Shown here: piece by piece, positions 55,475 through 63,170 of the stretch
How the letters are laid out: every line of letters starts with the position of its first letter
Numbering within the stretch: the first letter of the stretch is position 1
Origin: JAIEPW01 sp964406035
GTDB lineage: Bacteria > Acidobacteriota > Terriglobia > Bryobacterales > Bryobacteraceae
Direction of reading: 5' to 3'
DNA length: 64,000 nt
Assembly: GCA_964406035.1 (NCBI GenBank)
Contig: CAYOQB010000001.1
Span: 93,280 to 157,279 of the forward strand
Program-made: the position numbers and the translations under genes
Notes under the pieces: generated by a model
Database searches by the model: none
The model's input: the letters and a program-made list of their open reading frames with translations, nothing else
What the model was told of the DNA's origin: nothing

Positions 55475-57849
55475 TCCTCGATCTTCTGTCCTAAGAACTT
55501 CTCCACGATCTTCTTCAGGCCGTAGCCCGGAAAACTGACTGTCAGCTTGGCGTCCTCGCCATCGCCTTCCCGCCGCAGGATCGTCCCCCGCCCGTACTTC
55601 GGGTGCGTGATGGTGACGCCCGCCACCAGGCGCTTCGCCGCCGGGGGCCGCTGCGCGGGCCGCGCGGCCGGCGGGGGCGTTTCCTTCCTCGACGGATACA
55701 CCGGACCCGAAGGCGGCGCCGCTTGCGGCGGCCTTTGTGGCTGCGGCTGCTCGATTCCACGCGGCGCGGGCATCCCCCGCTCCGCGAAAAACTGCTTGAT
55801 GTTGTCTACCGAATTATAAGTCTTTCCGGTGTACAAATTCTTCTTCACGGCCTCGCGGACTTCGTGCTGCTCGGCGTACAGGTCCACCTGCGGCGTCGAT
55901 TCGATGCCGCGGGACTGGCTCAGCTTCTCGATCAGCGTTGCCGGAACCTCGCGCAGGAACCGCGATCGCAGGCTCGGCTCCGCCGGTCCGCCGCCAAACC
56001 GCCGCCGGTAGCGCGCGCAGCTCAGGTACAGCTTCTTTTGCGCCCGGGTCATGCCCACATAGCAGAGCCGGCGCTCCTCTTCCAGCATCGCTTCCGAATT
56101 CAGAGACCGGTTGTGTGGAAACAGCCCTTCCTCCAGCCCGGCCAGGAACACCACCGGAAACTCCAGCCCCTTCGCGTTGTGCACCGTCAGCAGCGATACC
56201 GGGGCGCGTTCGTCCACCTGATCGGCGTCCGCCACCAGCGCCGCATGGTCCAGGAAGTCGGACAGGGTTTCGCCCCGTTCCGTCGCTTCCGCCGCCGCGT
56301 TCACCAGCTCGTTCAAATTCTCCATCCGCGATTCGGCGTCCGGCGATTCGTCGGTGGCCAGCATCTTCTCGTAGCCGGTGCGCTCGATCACCCCGCGCAC
56401 GAAATCGTTCAGAGGCTTCGCTCCGGCCTCCGCCGCGAGTTCTTCCATCAACCGCCGGAAAGCTCCCACGGCGGCTTCCGCCCGCCCCGGAAGCGCGCGC
56501 TCTTCCAGCATCCGCGCCATTGCGTCCCACAAACTTAAGTGGTTCTGCGCCGCGAACGCCTCCATCTGCTCCACCGTGGTCTTGCCGATCCCGCGCGCCG
56601 GAACGTTCAGGATGCGCAGCACGGCGATGGAATCGTGCGGACTCGCCAGCGCGCGCAAATACGAGAGGATGTCCTTCACTTCCGCCCGCTGGTAGAAACT
56701 GAAGCCCCCCACCACGATGTACCGGCGGCGGTAACGGCGCAGCGCTTCTTCGATCTGCCGCGACTGGAAGTTCGTCCGGTACAGCACCGCCACGCGCTCG
56801 TCCGGATCGCGATCCATGTGCCGCTCAATGGTATCGGCGATCCACAGCGCTTCGTTTTCGCCGTCCAGCGCCTCATACAGGCCGATCTTTTCGCCTTCTC
56901 CGGAGTCCGTCCACAGCCACTTGCCCTTGCGCTCCTTGTTGTTCGCGACCACCGCGCTGGCGGCTTCCAGGATGTTCTTGGTGGAGCGGTAGTTCTGCTC
57001 CAGGCGAATGACCCGGGCGTCCGGAAAGTCTTTTTCGAAATCGAGGATGTTGCGGATATCCGCGCCCCGCCACCCGTAGATGGACTGATCCTCGTCGCCC
57101 ACCACGCAGATGTTCTTGCGCTCCTGGCTTACCAGCCGCATCAGTTCGTACTGGCTGCGATTGGTGTCCTGATATTCGTCCACCATCAGGAACTCGATCC
57201 GCCAGTTCAGGCGGTCCCGGACCTCGGCGGAGTGGCGCAGCAGGCGCACCGCTTCGAGCAGCAGGTCGTCGAAATCGAGTGCGTTGGCCTGCCGCAACCC
57301 TCCTTCGTAACGCTCGTAGACGCTCGCCAGCCGCTTGGTCAGCGGATCCTGCGCGCTCCGGGCCATGTCTTCCGGACCTTCGTGGTTGCTCTTGGCATGG
57401 CTGATCCGCGACAGCGCGGTGCGGTACGGCATGAACTTTTCGTCCAGGCCCAGCGCCCGGTACCCCTGCTTCAGCAGCGCGATCTGGTCGTCATCGTCGT
57501 AGATGTTGAAACGCGTGGTGAAACCCGGCCGGATGGCCGCCAGCGGAGCCCCTTCCCGGCGCAGCAGACGGACGCAAAATGAATGAAAAGTTGAGACTTC
57601 CGGCAATCCGTAGGAGGCGCCGCCAAGCAGCTTTCCCACCCGGTCCCGCATCTCGCCCGCGGCTTTGTTGGTGAAGGTCACCGCCAGCACCGCCGGTCCC
57701 GGCACGCGATGCGCGGTCACCAGGTGGGCTATGCGATGGGTGATCACCCGGGTTTTGCCGCTGCCCGCCCCGGCCAGCAGGAGCAAGGGACCCTCCACGT
57801 GCTCAACTGCTTGCCGCTGCTGGGGATTCAGACCGCTGAGAAAATCCAT
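55471..57849 (-). CDS. pcrA: UvrD/PcrA-type DNA helicase
   Basis: 792 residues, SF1A helicase. Motif I is AGAGSGKTRVITHRI and motif Ia VTFTNKAAGEM; motif II contains VDEYQDTN; motif III GDEDQSIYGWRGA; motif IV EQNYRSTKNIL; motif V SLLTVHNAKGLEFPVVF; motif VI YVGMTRAQKKLYLS. The C-terminal Tudor-like fold (VAGVTITHPKYGRGTILRREGDGEDAKLTVSFPGYGLKKI) is characteristic of PcrA/UvrD and binds RNA polymerase. It unwinds DNA in repair and replication-transcription conflict resolution. A TACAAT hexamer lies 25 nt before the ATG. Its TGA overlaps the start of the basic-protein gene. Confidence 0.95.
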   Translation of the reverse strand: MDFLSGLNPQQRQAVEHVEGPLLLLAGAGSGKTRVITHRIAHLVTAHRVPGPAVLAVTFTNKAAGEMRDRVGKLLGGASYGLPEVSTFHSFCVRLLRREGAPLAAIRPGFTTRFNIYDDDDQIALLKQGYRALGLDEKFMPYRTALSRISHAKSNHEGPEDMARSAQDPLTKRLASVYERYEGGLRQANALDFDDLLLEAVRLLRHSAEVRDRLNWRIEFLMVDEYQDTNRSQYELMRLVSQERKNICVVGDEDQSIYGWRGADIRNILDFEKDFPDARVIRLEQNYRSTKNILEAASAVVANNKERKGKWLWTDSGEGEKIGLYEALDGENEALWIADTIERHMDRDPDERVAVLYRTNFQSRQIEEALRRYRRRYIVVGGFSFYQRAEVKDILSYLRALASPHDSIAVLRILNVPARGIGKTTVEQMEAFAAQNHLSLWDAMARMLEERALPGRAEAAVGAFRRLMEELAAEAGAKPLNDFVRGVIERTGYEKMLATDESPDAESRMENLNELVNAAAEATERGETLSDFLDHAALVADADQVDERAPVSLLTVHNAKGLEFPVVFLAGLEEGLFPHNRSLNSEAMLEEERRLCYVGMTRAQKKLYLSCARYRRRFGGGPAEPSLRSRFLREVPATLIEKLSQSRGIESTPQVDLYAEQHEVREAVKKNLYTGKTYNSVDNIKQFFAERGMPAPRGIEQPQPQRPPQAAPPSGPVYPSRKETPPPAARPAQRPPAAKRLVAGVTITHPKYGRGTILRREGDGEDAKLTVSFPGYGLKKIVEKFLGQKIEE

Positions 57850-57874
57850 GGGAGAGCGCCGGGAGGTGAAAACG

Positions 57875-57880
57875 ATTGTA
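57875..57880 (-). promoter_or_regulatory. candidate -10 element of pcrA
   Basis: TACAAT on the minus strand, 5 of 6 matches, 25 nt before the pcrA ATG; no obvious -35 or ribosome site. Confidence 0.3.
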
Positions 57881-57986
57881 GCATGAAGCAGATACGAGGC
57901 ACGAGCGGGGGCGAAAATAAGACGAAGCGATTACCCGCATGAAGGGGTATTGTAGTCCACCTGTGTAGTACTTTAGAAGTATCCTC

Positions 57987-58160
57987 ATGGTTCGGAGAAA
58001 GACCACCTCCCCTTCTAAGACCCGGATCCGGACGATCAACGGTCTGCAGCGCCGCCGTGCGCTGTTGAATCAAGTGATTGAGTGCCTGGAACGATACGAG
58101 TCGTTTCTGACGGAGTCTAAGGCCCGAAAACGGCCCTTAAAGCTCCCTAAAGTGGCTTAA
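57987..58160 (+). CDS. possible 57-residue basic protein
   Basis: An open frame from ATG 57987 to TAA 58160 encodes 57 residues (MVRRKTTSPSKTRIRTINGLQ..., ending KLPKVA). It is basic, with one helical acidic patch (LLNQVIECLERYESFLTESKA). No family recognised, no strong ribosome site, and codon use is less GC-biased than the neighbours. Its end lies in a string of hairpins. It could be a small protein or just a chance frame in a regulatory RNA region. Confidence 0.35.
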   Translation: MVRRKTTSPSKTRIRTINGLQRRRALLNQVIECLERYESFLTESKARKRPLKLPKVA

Positions 58161-58165
58161 GGAGC
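58118..58165 (+). repeat. two adjacent inverted repeats
   Basis: TAAGGCC pairs with GGCCCTTA around a small loop (58118-58139, one bulged C). GCTCC (58142-58146) pairs with GGAGC (58161-58165), with an inner TAA/TTA pairing. The second hairpin covers the TAA stop of the possible 57-residue frame. Confidence 0.5.
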
Positions 58166-58208
58166 CCCTAAATGCGCTTGCCGGGACTGTTTCCAAGCCC
58201 GGCCGGAC

Positions 58209-58232
58209 AGCCGGATCGGCCCCGATCCGGCT
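58209..58232 (+). terminator. strong hairpin upstream of the ECF sigma gene
   Basis: AGCCGGATC, a 6-nt loop (GGCCCC) and GATCCGGCT form a perfect 9-bp stem followed by TT. There is no long T run, so it may be a terminator, an mRNA structure or a protein-binding site. It ends about 95 bp before the sigma factor start. Confidence 0.4.
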
Positions 58233-58327
58233 TTGCATCCTGGCCCAACCCCTTGTAACCTGTGAGTTTGCCGGTTCGCCTTCCCAATTAGTCGGAATGG
58301 GCGACTTCGCCGGCGGCTCGGATATGC

Positions 58328-58930
58328 ATGCTGGTTGAGTTTGACCTCATTCAAAGGGCCAAGAGCGGCGATGACGCGGCGTTCAATCAGGTCGTTCAGG
58401 CATATCGGAAGCGGATTCTGGGAACGATCGCGAGGCTGATCGGCCGTCCGGAAGATGTCGAGGATGTCGGGCAGGAAGTGTTCATGAGGTTGTACTACTC
58501 GCTGGACCAGTTGCGGACGCCGGAAGTTTTTGAACCGTGGCTGTACCGGCTGACGGTGAACGCGTCCTACGATTACCTGCGCCGGCAGCGGCGGAGAAAC
58601 GAATCGCGGATGTCGGACCTCAGCGAACAGCAGGTGATGATGGCCGACGCGGTGGCGGGCGGCAAGCAGCGGGCCGATGAGGTGTACAAGTCGCAGATCC
58701 GCGAGTTTGTACAATCGTTGCTGGGTGAAGTATCCGAGGAAGACCGGATTCTGCTGACCTTGAAGGAAGTGGAAGGTCTTACCTTGAAGGAGTTGGAGAA
58801 GATCTACCAGGTGAACGAGAACGCCCTGAAGGTGCGGTTGTTCCGGGCGCGGCAGAGGGTGTTGAAGGCTTTCCGCGGCGCGGAAACCGCGCGGGGAGAG
58901 ACGAAGTCAAAGGGCGGACAGGAGCAATAA
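58328..58930 (+). CDS. ECF-family RNA polymerase sigma factor
   Basis: 200 residues. Region 2 (about 5-85) has FDLIQRAKSGDDAAFNQVVQAYRKRIL, then EDVEDVGQEVFMRLYYSLDQ (the -10 recognition helix) and WLYRLTVNASYDYLRRQRRR. Region 4 (about 130-185) has SEEDRILLTLKEVEGLTLKELEKIYQVNENALKVRLFRARQRVLK, a helix-turn-helix for the -35. The acidic linker is typical of RpoE-like factors. The downstream anti-sigma-like and Spy-like genes point to envelope or metal stress. A second ATG at 58324 is out of frame. Confidence 0.93.
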   Translation: MLVEFDLIQRAKSGDDAAFNQVVQAYRKRILGTIARLIGRPEDVEDVGQEVFMRLYYSLDQLRTPEVFEPWLYRLTVNASYDYLRRQRRRNESRMSDLSEQQVMMADAVAGGKQRADEVYKSQIREFVQSLLGEVSEEDRILLTLKEVEGLTLKELEKIYQVNENALKVRLFRARQRVLKAFRGAETARGETKSKGGQEQ

Positions 58931-58931
58931 C

Positions 58932-59255
58932 TTGGAAGAACTCGATCCCAAGCTGCGAAACTTGTTTGATGCGTATGGCGCGGCTTGCCCCGACCCCGAG
59001 CCGACGGCGGGCTTCATGCCCGGAGTGTGGAACCGGATCGAGGCGCGGCGCGGGTCGCTGGCGATGCTCAAACGGCTTGCCGCGGCGACGGTTGTCGCCG
59101 CCGCCGCCGCCGCGCTGGTGATGGGCGTGGTCCTGATTCCCCAATACAAAAACCACGAGATTTACTCCGCCACCTACGTGGACGCGCTGATGGACGATAC
59201 GGATCTGGCCGCGTTCGCGGACCTGACGCACGCACAGGAAGCAGCGCACAAATGA
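58932..59255 (+). CDS. probable anti-sigma factor, single-pass membrane protein
   Basis: 107 residues, TTG start at 58932 preceded by GGAG with 7-nt spacing. An N-terminal cytoplasmic part (LDPKLRNLFDAYGAACPDPEPTAGFMPGVWNRIEARRG) lacks the zinc-finger HxxxCxxC of ZAS anti-sigmas; one membrane helix follows (AAATVVAAAAAALVMGVVLIP), then a short periplasmic tail. Position right after an ECF sigma gene and before a Spy-like gene is the layout of CnrH-CnrY-CnrX-type stress systems. The role is inferred from position and topology. Confidence 0.7.
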   Translation: MEELDPKLRNLFDAYGAACPDPEPTAGFMPGVWNRIEARRGSLAMLKRLAAATVVAAAAAALVMGVVLIPQYKNHEIYSATYVDALMDDTDLAAFADLTHAQEAAHK

Positions 59256-59653
59256 ACCTGTCCAAGACCGCGGTCGCATTGTACGTGCTGCTGGTATTCG
59301 CCAGCGGCGTGCTTGTGGGCGGTTTTGGATATCGCCTTTACACCGTCAGCCCGGTAAGCGCGTCCGGCGCGCGCAACTCCGACGAATACCGCCGGAAGTA
59401 CCTGGACGAGATGCGTTCGCGGCTGCACATTACGGCGGAGCAGGAAAGCCAACTGACGGCGATTCTGGACGAGACTCGCGCCCGATACCGGGAAGCACAG
59501 GACCGGATGAAGCCGGAAATGCAGCAGATCCGCAAAGAGCAGACCGACAAAGTGATTGCCATCCTCTCCCCCGCGCAACAGCAGGAGTATGCTCGCATGC
59601 GCGAGGAACGCGACCGCCGCCGGCGGGAGCAGGACCCCTCCCAGAAACGCTAA
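59252..59653 (+). CDS. Spy/CpxP/CnrX-like periplasmic sensor
   Basis: 133 residues. An N-terminal membrane anchor or uncleaved signal (TAVALYVLLVFASGVLVGGFGY) precedes an all-helical LTxxQ-type domain: RSRLHITAEQESQLTAILDETRARYREAQDRMKPEMQQIRKEQTDKVIAILSPAQQQEYARM. This is the pattern of Spy, CpxP, ZraP and the CnrX metal sensors, which bind unfolded protein or metal. Its ATG overlaps the anti-sigma TGA (ATGA), so the three genes are coupled. A basic tail (RDRRRREQDPSQKR) closes it. Confidence 0.8.
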   Translation: MNLSKTAVALYVLLVFASGVLVGGFGYRLYTVSPVSASGARNSDEYRRKYLDEMRSRLHITAEQESQLTAILDETRARYREAQDRMKPEMQQIRKEQTDKVIAILSPAQQQEYARMREERDRRRREQDPSQKR

Positions 59654-59728
59654 ACTGGTGGTGGCGGACGGCGCGACCCGTCCGGCCAATGCTCACCTTG
59701 CCCGCGGTTACGAGGCAAAGGAGCTTTC

Positions 59729-59733
59729 GGAGG
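59729..59733 (+). promoter_or_regulatory. Shine-Dalgarno site deciding a start
   Basis: GGAGG 5 nt before the ATG at 59739; it favours that start over several earlier in-frame start codons. Confidence 0.6.
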
Positions 59734-59738
59734 AAATC

Positions 59739-60239
59739 ATGTCGTACCGGAACATATCCGGCAACCTTGCCCATTGGCAATCCGGGGCCGAACTGAGGGG
59801 AAATTTTGTCCCCCGGCATCCCGGCGACCGGCCTTCCCTTCTCAATCAGCTTTTTGGGCGTTTGTGGCCCGATCCCGCCGCGCGGATGCGCGTGTTGGAG
59901 CCAAACCCCGCGCGACCCCTGGGCGACAGCTTCCGGGTCCGGGTTCGCGGACGCATCCCGCTGCATGCCACGATTTGGGCGCTGGCGCGGACGCCGGGCG
60001 CGCTGCACTGGGACCTGCTGGGGCGTCTGAAACCGGGCGAGCGACCCGGGGAGTGGATTGAGACCTTCGAGTCCCGGGGCGAGGAGGATCTGGAACTGGC
60101 GCTGGCGGTGTGCGGCGACCGGACTTCGCATCGCTGCGAGATCCGCCTGAAATCGGACCGGTGCGGCGAGCTCCCACGCTCGCTGCATCCGCCGCTGGTG
60201 CTGCGGCTGAGCCGGGCCCGGCACAAAGTGTCATTCTAG
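59739..60239 (+). CDS. hypothetical protein, 166 aa, beta-rich
   Basis: 166 residues. I do not recognise the family. No signal peptide or membrane segment. MSYRNISGNLAHWQSGAELRGNFVPRHPGDRPSLLNQLF starts the protein, and a beta-rich body follows (SFRVRVRGRIPLHATIWALAR; DLELALAVCGDRTSHRCEIRLKSDRCGEL) with three cysteines. A good GGAGG sets the start at 59739. It lies between the sigma-factor cluster and the P-type ATPase gene, 7 bp before the latter, and may be cotranscribed with it. Confidence 0.6.
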   Translation: MSYRNISGNLAHWQSGAELRGNFVPRHPGDRPSLLNQLFGRLWPDPAARMRVLEPNPARPLGDSFRVRVRGRIPLHATIWALARTPGALHWDLLGRLKPGERPGEWIETFESRGEEDLELALAVCGDRTSHRCEIRLKSDRCGELPRSLHPPLVLRLSRARHKVSF

Positions 60240-60246
60240 AGGTGCT

Positions 60247-62718
60247 GTGGGCACCCTGACGCAATCCGGCGGTCTGAGCGACGCCGAAGCCGCGCGCCGA
60301 CTGGCCGAAGCAGGGCCCAACGCGCTGCCCGAACCGGAGCGCGAATCCTGGCTGCATCGCTTCGGGCGGCAGTTCCGAAGCCCGCTCATCTACATCCTGC
60401 TGTTCGCCCTGGCGCTGGAGCTGGGCGTGTGGTTCAGCGACCGCAGCCATGGGTGGCCGCTCGAATCGGTGGTGATTGCCCTGATCCTGCTGCTGAACGC
60501 CGGACTGGGCTTGTGGCAGGAAGGCAAGGCCGAGGCCGCGCTGTCCAAGCTGAACACGCTGGCGGCGCCGCAGGCGCTGGTGCTGCGCGGGGGCGAGTGG
60601 AAGCTGATCGCCTCGCGGGATTTGGCGCCCGGCGATGTGATTCGCCTGGGCGAAGGCGATCGCGTCCCGGCGGACGGGGTGATGCACGGCTCGTTGTCTC
60701 TGGACGAGTCGATGCTGACCGGCGAGAGCATGGCGGTGGACAAGGGCGACGGGGAGGAGGTGTTCTCCGGAACGCTCGCGGTGTCCGGTCATGCCACGGT
60801 GGAGATCACGCGGACGGGGGCGTCGAGCGCGCTGGGCCGCGTCGCCGGGATGCTGGGAGGCGTGCAGGCGGAGCCGACCCCGCTCGAACGGCGCATCTCG
60901 GTATTCGGGAAGCGGGTGGCCCGATGGGTGATCACCCTGGCGGTGCTGATCGCCGCGGGCGGAGTGCTGGCGGAAGGCCTGGGGCGGCTGGGACCCATAC
61001 TGCTGTTCGCGGTGGCGATCGCGGTGGCCGCGGTTCCAGAAGGACTGCCCGCGGTTCTGACCTTCACCCTGGCGCTGGGCGTGGAGCGGATGGCGGGGCG
61101 CAAGGCGGTAGTGCGGCGGCTTTCTTCCGTGGAATCGCTGGGCAGCGTGACGGTGATCGCCACCGACAAGACCGGCACGCTGACAGAGAACCGCATGGAG
61201 GTGCAACAGTTGGACGCACCCTCCCCGGAACTGGCGATTCGCGCCTTCGTGCTTGCTAATGACGCCAGCGGCAACGCGGGGGACCCGGTGGACCGCGCCC
61301 TGATGGAGTGGGCGCGCGCCGCAGGGCACGATCCGGAAGCCATGCGCGATGCCGCGCCGCGCCTCGCCGAGCAGTCTTTCAGCAGCTCGCGAAAGTTCAT
61401 GAACGTCACCGTGCGCGAGGACGGCAGCGCGGCTACCTACTGGAAAGGCGCTCCGGAAGTCCTGCTGCAGCGAAGCGCGCTTTCCGAGAGCGGCCGGCGG
61501 GAGTGGATCCGCAAGGCGCACGAATACGCCTCCAACGGGTTCCGCGTGCTGGGCGCGGCGCGCGGCGGAGCGGAGAAGCAGGAAGATCTCGAGTTTCTGG
61601 GGATGGTGCTGTTCTGGGATCCGCCGCGCGCCGAGGTCCCCGGCGCGATCCGCGAATGCCGCGATGCCGGCATCCGGGTGCTGATGATCACCGGCGACCA
61701 TCCCGAGACGGCGCTCTCCATTGCCGAGCGGGTGGGGATCAGCGCGACGCGCGCGATCCAAGCCCAGGACCTGGACGCCGCCTCCCCGGAGGAACTGCGG
61801 CGGATCGTGGCCGAAGAGAACGTGTTCGCGCGCGTCCTGCCGGAGCACAAGCTGATGCTGGTGGAGGCCCTGCAGCAGCAGGGCCAAGTGGTAGCCATGA
61901 CCGGCGACGGCGTCAACGACGCTCCCGCGCTGAAGAAGTCCGATGTGGGCGTGGCCATGGGACAGCGCGGCTCCGACGTGTCGCGCGAAGTGGCCGATCT
62001 GGTGTTGCTGGACGATAACTTCGCCACCATCGTGAACGCGGTGGAAGAGGGCCGCAGCATTTACGAGAACATCCAGAAATTCATCCGCTTCCTGTTCTCC
62101 ACCAATCTGTCGGAAGTTCTGGTGGTGACGGTGGGCGTGGTGATCGCCGCGTTCCTGGGCCTGCGCGACGCGGCGGGCGGCATCATTCTGCCGCTGACCG
62201 CGGTGCAGATCCTGTGGATCAATCTGGTCACCGACGGGCTGCCGGCGCTGACGCTGGCCGCGGATCGCAACCCGGGGCTGATGCGCAACCGGCCGCGGCC
62301 GCCGGAGAGTCCGCTGCTGGAGCCTGCGACGCTGCGCTTCGTAGTGATGTCCGGCGTGGTGAAGGCGCTGTTCGCCCTGGCAATCCTGGGGATCGTGCCG
62401 CAGTTGGGCTACTCGCTCGAAAGCGCGCGATCGGCCACATTCCACTTCATGGCGGTGGGACAACTGTTGTTCAGCTATCCGGCGCGCCACACCCGCAACA
62501 TCCCGCGGCGCAACCTGTGGCTGCATGGAGCGGTTGCGGCGGGCGTGCTGCTGCAGCTCGCGGTGGGGACGAGCGCGTGGGCCGCGGCGGCCCTGGAGGC
62601 GCCCCTGCTGGAGGCAACTCTGTGGATACTGGTGTTTCTGTCCGCCGTCGCGGCATGGGGCGTGGCGGAAGTCGTTAACCGTTTCGTGTGGCGGCCCGGG
62701 GAAGCAGGAGCGCAATGA
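60247..62718 (+). CDS. P-type cation ATPase, P2A-like (Ca2+-type)
   Basis: 823 residues, GTG start. An N-terminal cation-transporter domain (GLSDAEAARRLAEAGPNALPEPE), the actuator TGES (158-161), the phosphorylation site DKTGT with Asp307, the KGAPEVLL nucleotide-binding loop and TGDGVNDAPALKKSDVGVAMG are all intact. The membrane helix 4 motif VPEGLPAVLTFTLALGVERM is the PEGLP type of P2A Ca2+ ATPases, and the C-terminal half adds further membrane helices (IQFLWINLVTDGLPALTLA-like). It likely exports Ca2+ or a related cation. It is followed by an ATGA-coupled CBS gene and a CaCA antiporter gene. Confidence 0.9.
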   Translation: MGTLTQSGGLSDAEAARRLAEAGPNALPEPERESWLHRFGRQFRSPLIYILLFALALELGVWFSDRSHGWPLESVVIALILLLNAGLGLWQEGKAEAALSKLNTLAAPQALVLRGGEWKLIASRDLAPGDVIRLGEGDRVPADGVMHGSLSLDESMLTGESMAVDKGDGEEVFSGTLAVSGHATVEITRTGASSALGRVAGMLGGVQAEPTPLERRISVFGKRVARWVITLAVLIAAGGVLAEGLGRLGPILLFAVAIAVAAVPEGLPAVLTFTLALGVERMAGRKAVVRRLSSVESLGSVTVIATDKTGTLTENRMEVQQLDAPSPELAIRAFVLANDASGNAGDPVDRALMEWARAAGHDPEAMRDAAPRLAEQSFSSSRKFMNVTVREDGSAATYWKGAPEVLLQRSALSESGRREWIRKAHEYASNGFRVLGAARGGAEKQEDLEFLGMVLFWDPPRAEVPGAIRECRDAGIRVLMITGDHPETALSIAERVGISATRAIQAQDLDAASPEELRRIVAEENVFARVLPEHKLMLVEALQQQGQVVAMTGDGVNDAPALKKSDVGVAMGQRGSDVSREVADLVLLDDNFATIVNAVEEGRSIYENIQKFIRFLFSTNLSEVLVVTVGVVIAAFLGLRDAAGGIILPLTAVQILWINLVTDGLPALTLAADRNPGLMRNRPRPPESPLLEPATLRFVVMSGVVKALFALAILGIVPQLGYSLESARSATFHFMAVGQLLFSYPARHTRNIPRRNLWLHGAVAAGVLLQLAVGTSAWAAAALEAPLLEATLWILVFLSAVAAWGVAEVVNRFVWRPGEAGAQ

Positions 62719-63170
62719 GAGCGGATGAGATCATGACTTCGCCGGCGGTGGTGGTCCAACTGGACGACACGGTGGAGAACGCCGCGCAGCGGATGCTGGA
62801 AAACAGAATCGGCTGCGTTCCGGTGTTGAGTTCCGACGGAACCGTGGCGGGGATCGTGACGCAGTCCGACTTCGCGGCCAAGTCCAGGTGTGTTCCCTTT
62901 TCCACGTTCCGCCACCCCCATTTGCTGGGACATTGGCTGCCTCTGGAGCACGCCGAAGCCATCTTCGAACGGGCCCGGCGCCTGAAAGTGCAGGAGATCA
63001 TGACCCCGCGTCCGGTGACGGTCGCCGCGGACGCGACGCTGGAGCAGACGCTGGCCTTGCTGTTGAAACACGACATCAACCACCTGCCGGTGATGCGGGG
63101 CGAGAAACTGGTGGGCGTGGTCTCGCGTTTCGATTTGTTGAAGCTGATGCTGGAGAAGGGCTGCCCGTGA
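62715..63170 (+). CDS. two-CBS-domain protein
   Basis: 151 residues with two CBS modules: EIMTSPAVVVQLDDTVENAAQRMLENRIGCVPVLSSDGTVAGIVTQSDF (about 5-55) and EIMTPRPVTVAADATLEQTLALLLKHDINHLPVMRGEKLVGVVSRFDLLKLML (about 92-147). CBS pairs bind adenosyl ligands and regulate transporters or enzymes. Its ATG overlaps the ATPase TGA and its TGA overlaps the antiporter GTG, so it is a probable regulatory link between two cation transporters. Confidence 0.9.
   Translation: MRADEIMTSPAVVVQLDDTVENAAQRMLENRIGCVPVLSSDGTVAGIVTQSDFAAKSRCVPFSTFRHPHLLGHWLPLEHAEAIFERARRLKVQEIMTPRPVTVAADATLEQTLALLLKHDINHLPVMRGEKLVGVVSRFDLLKLMLEKGCP

Larger units (their letters stand above)
57850..58327. other. 478-bp gap without a confident gene
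   Basis: The longest stretch of the window without a convincing gene. It holds the pcrA upstream region, a possible 57-residue frame and three inverted repeats in a row between 58118 and 58232. It is less GC-rich than its surroundings in its first half. The ECF sigma gene starts at its right end. Confidence 0.6.

Noticed and set aside
57803..58073. Minus-strand frames across the pcrA start
   Set aside because: They overlap the conserved pcrA N-terminus in another frame and have no domain or ribosome site.
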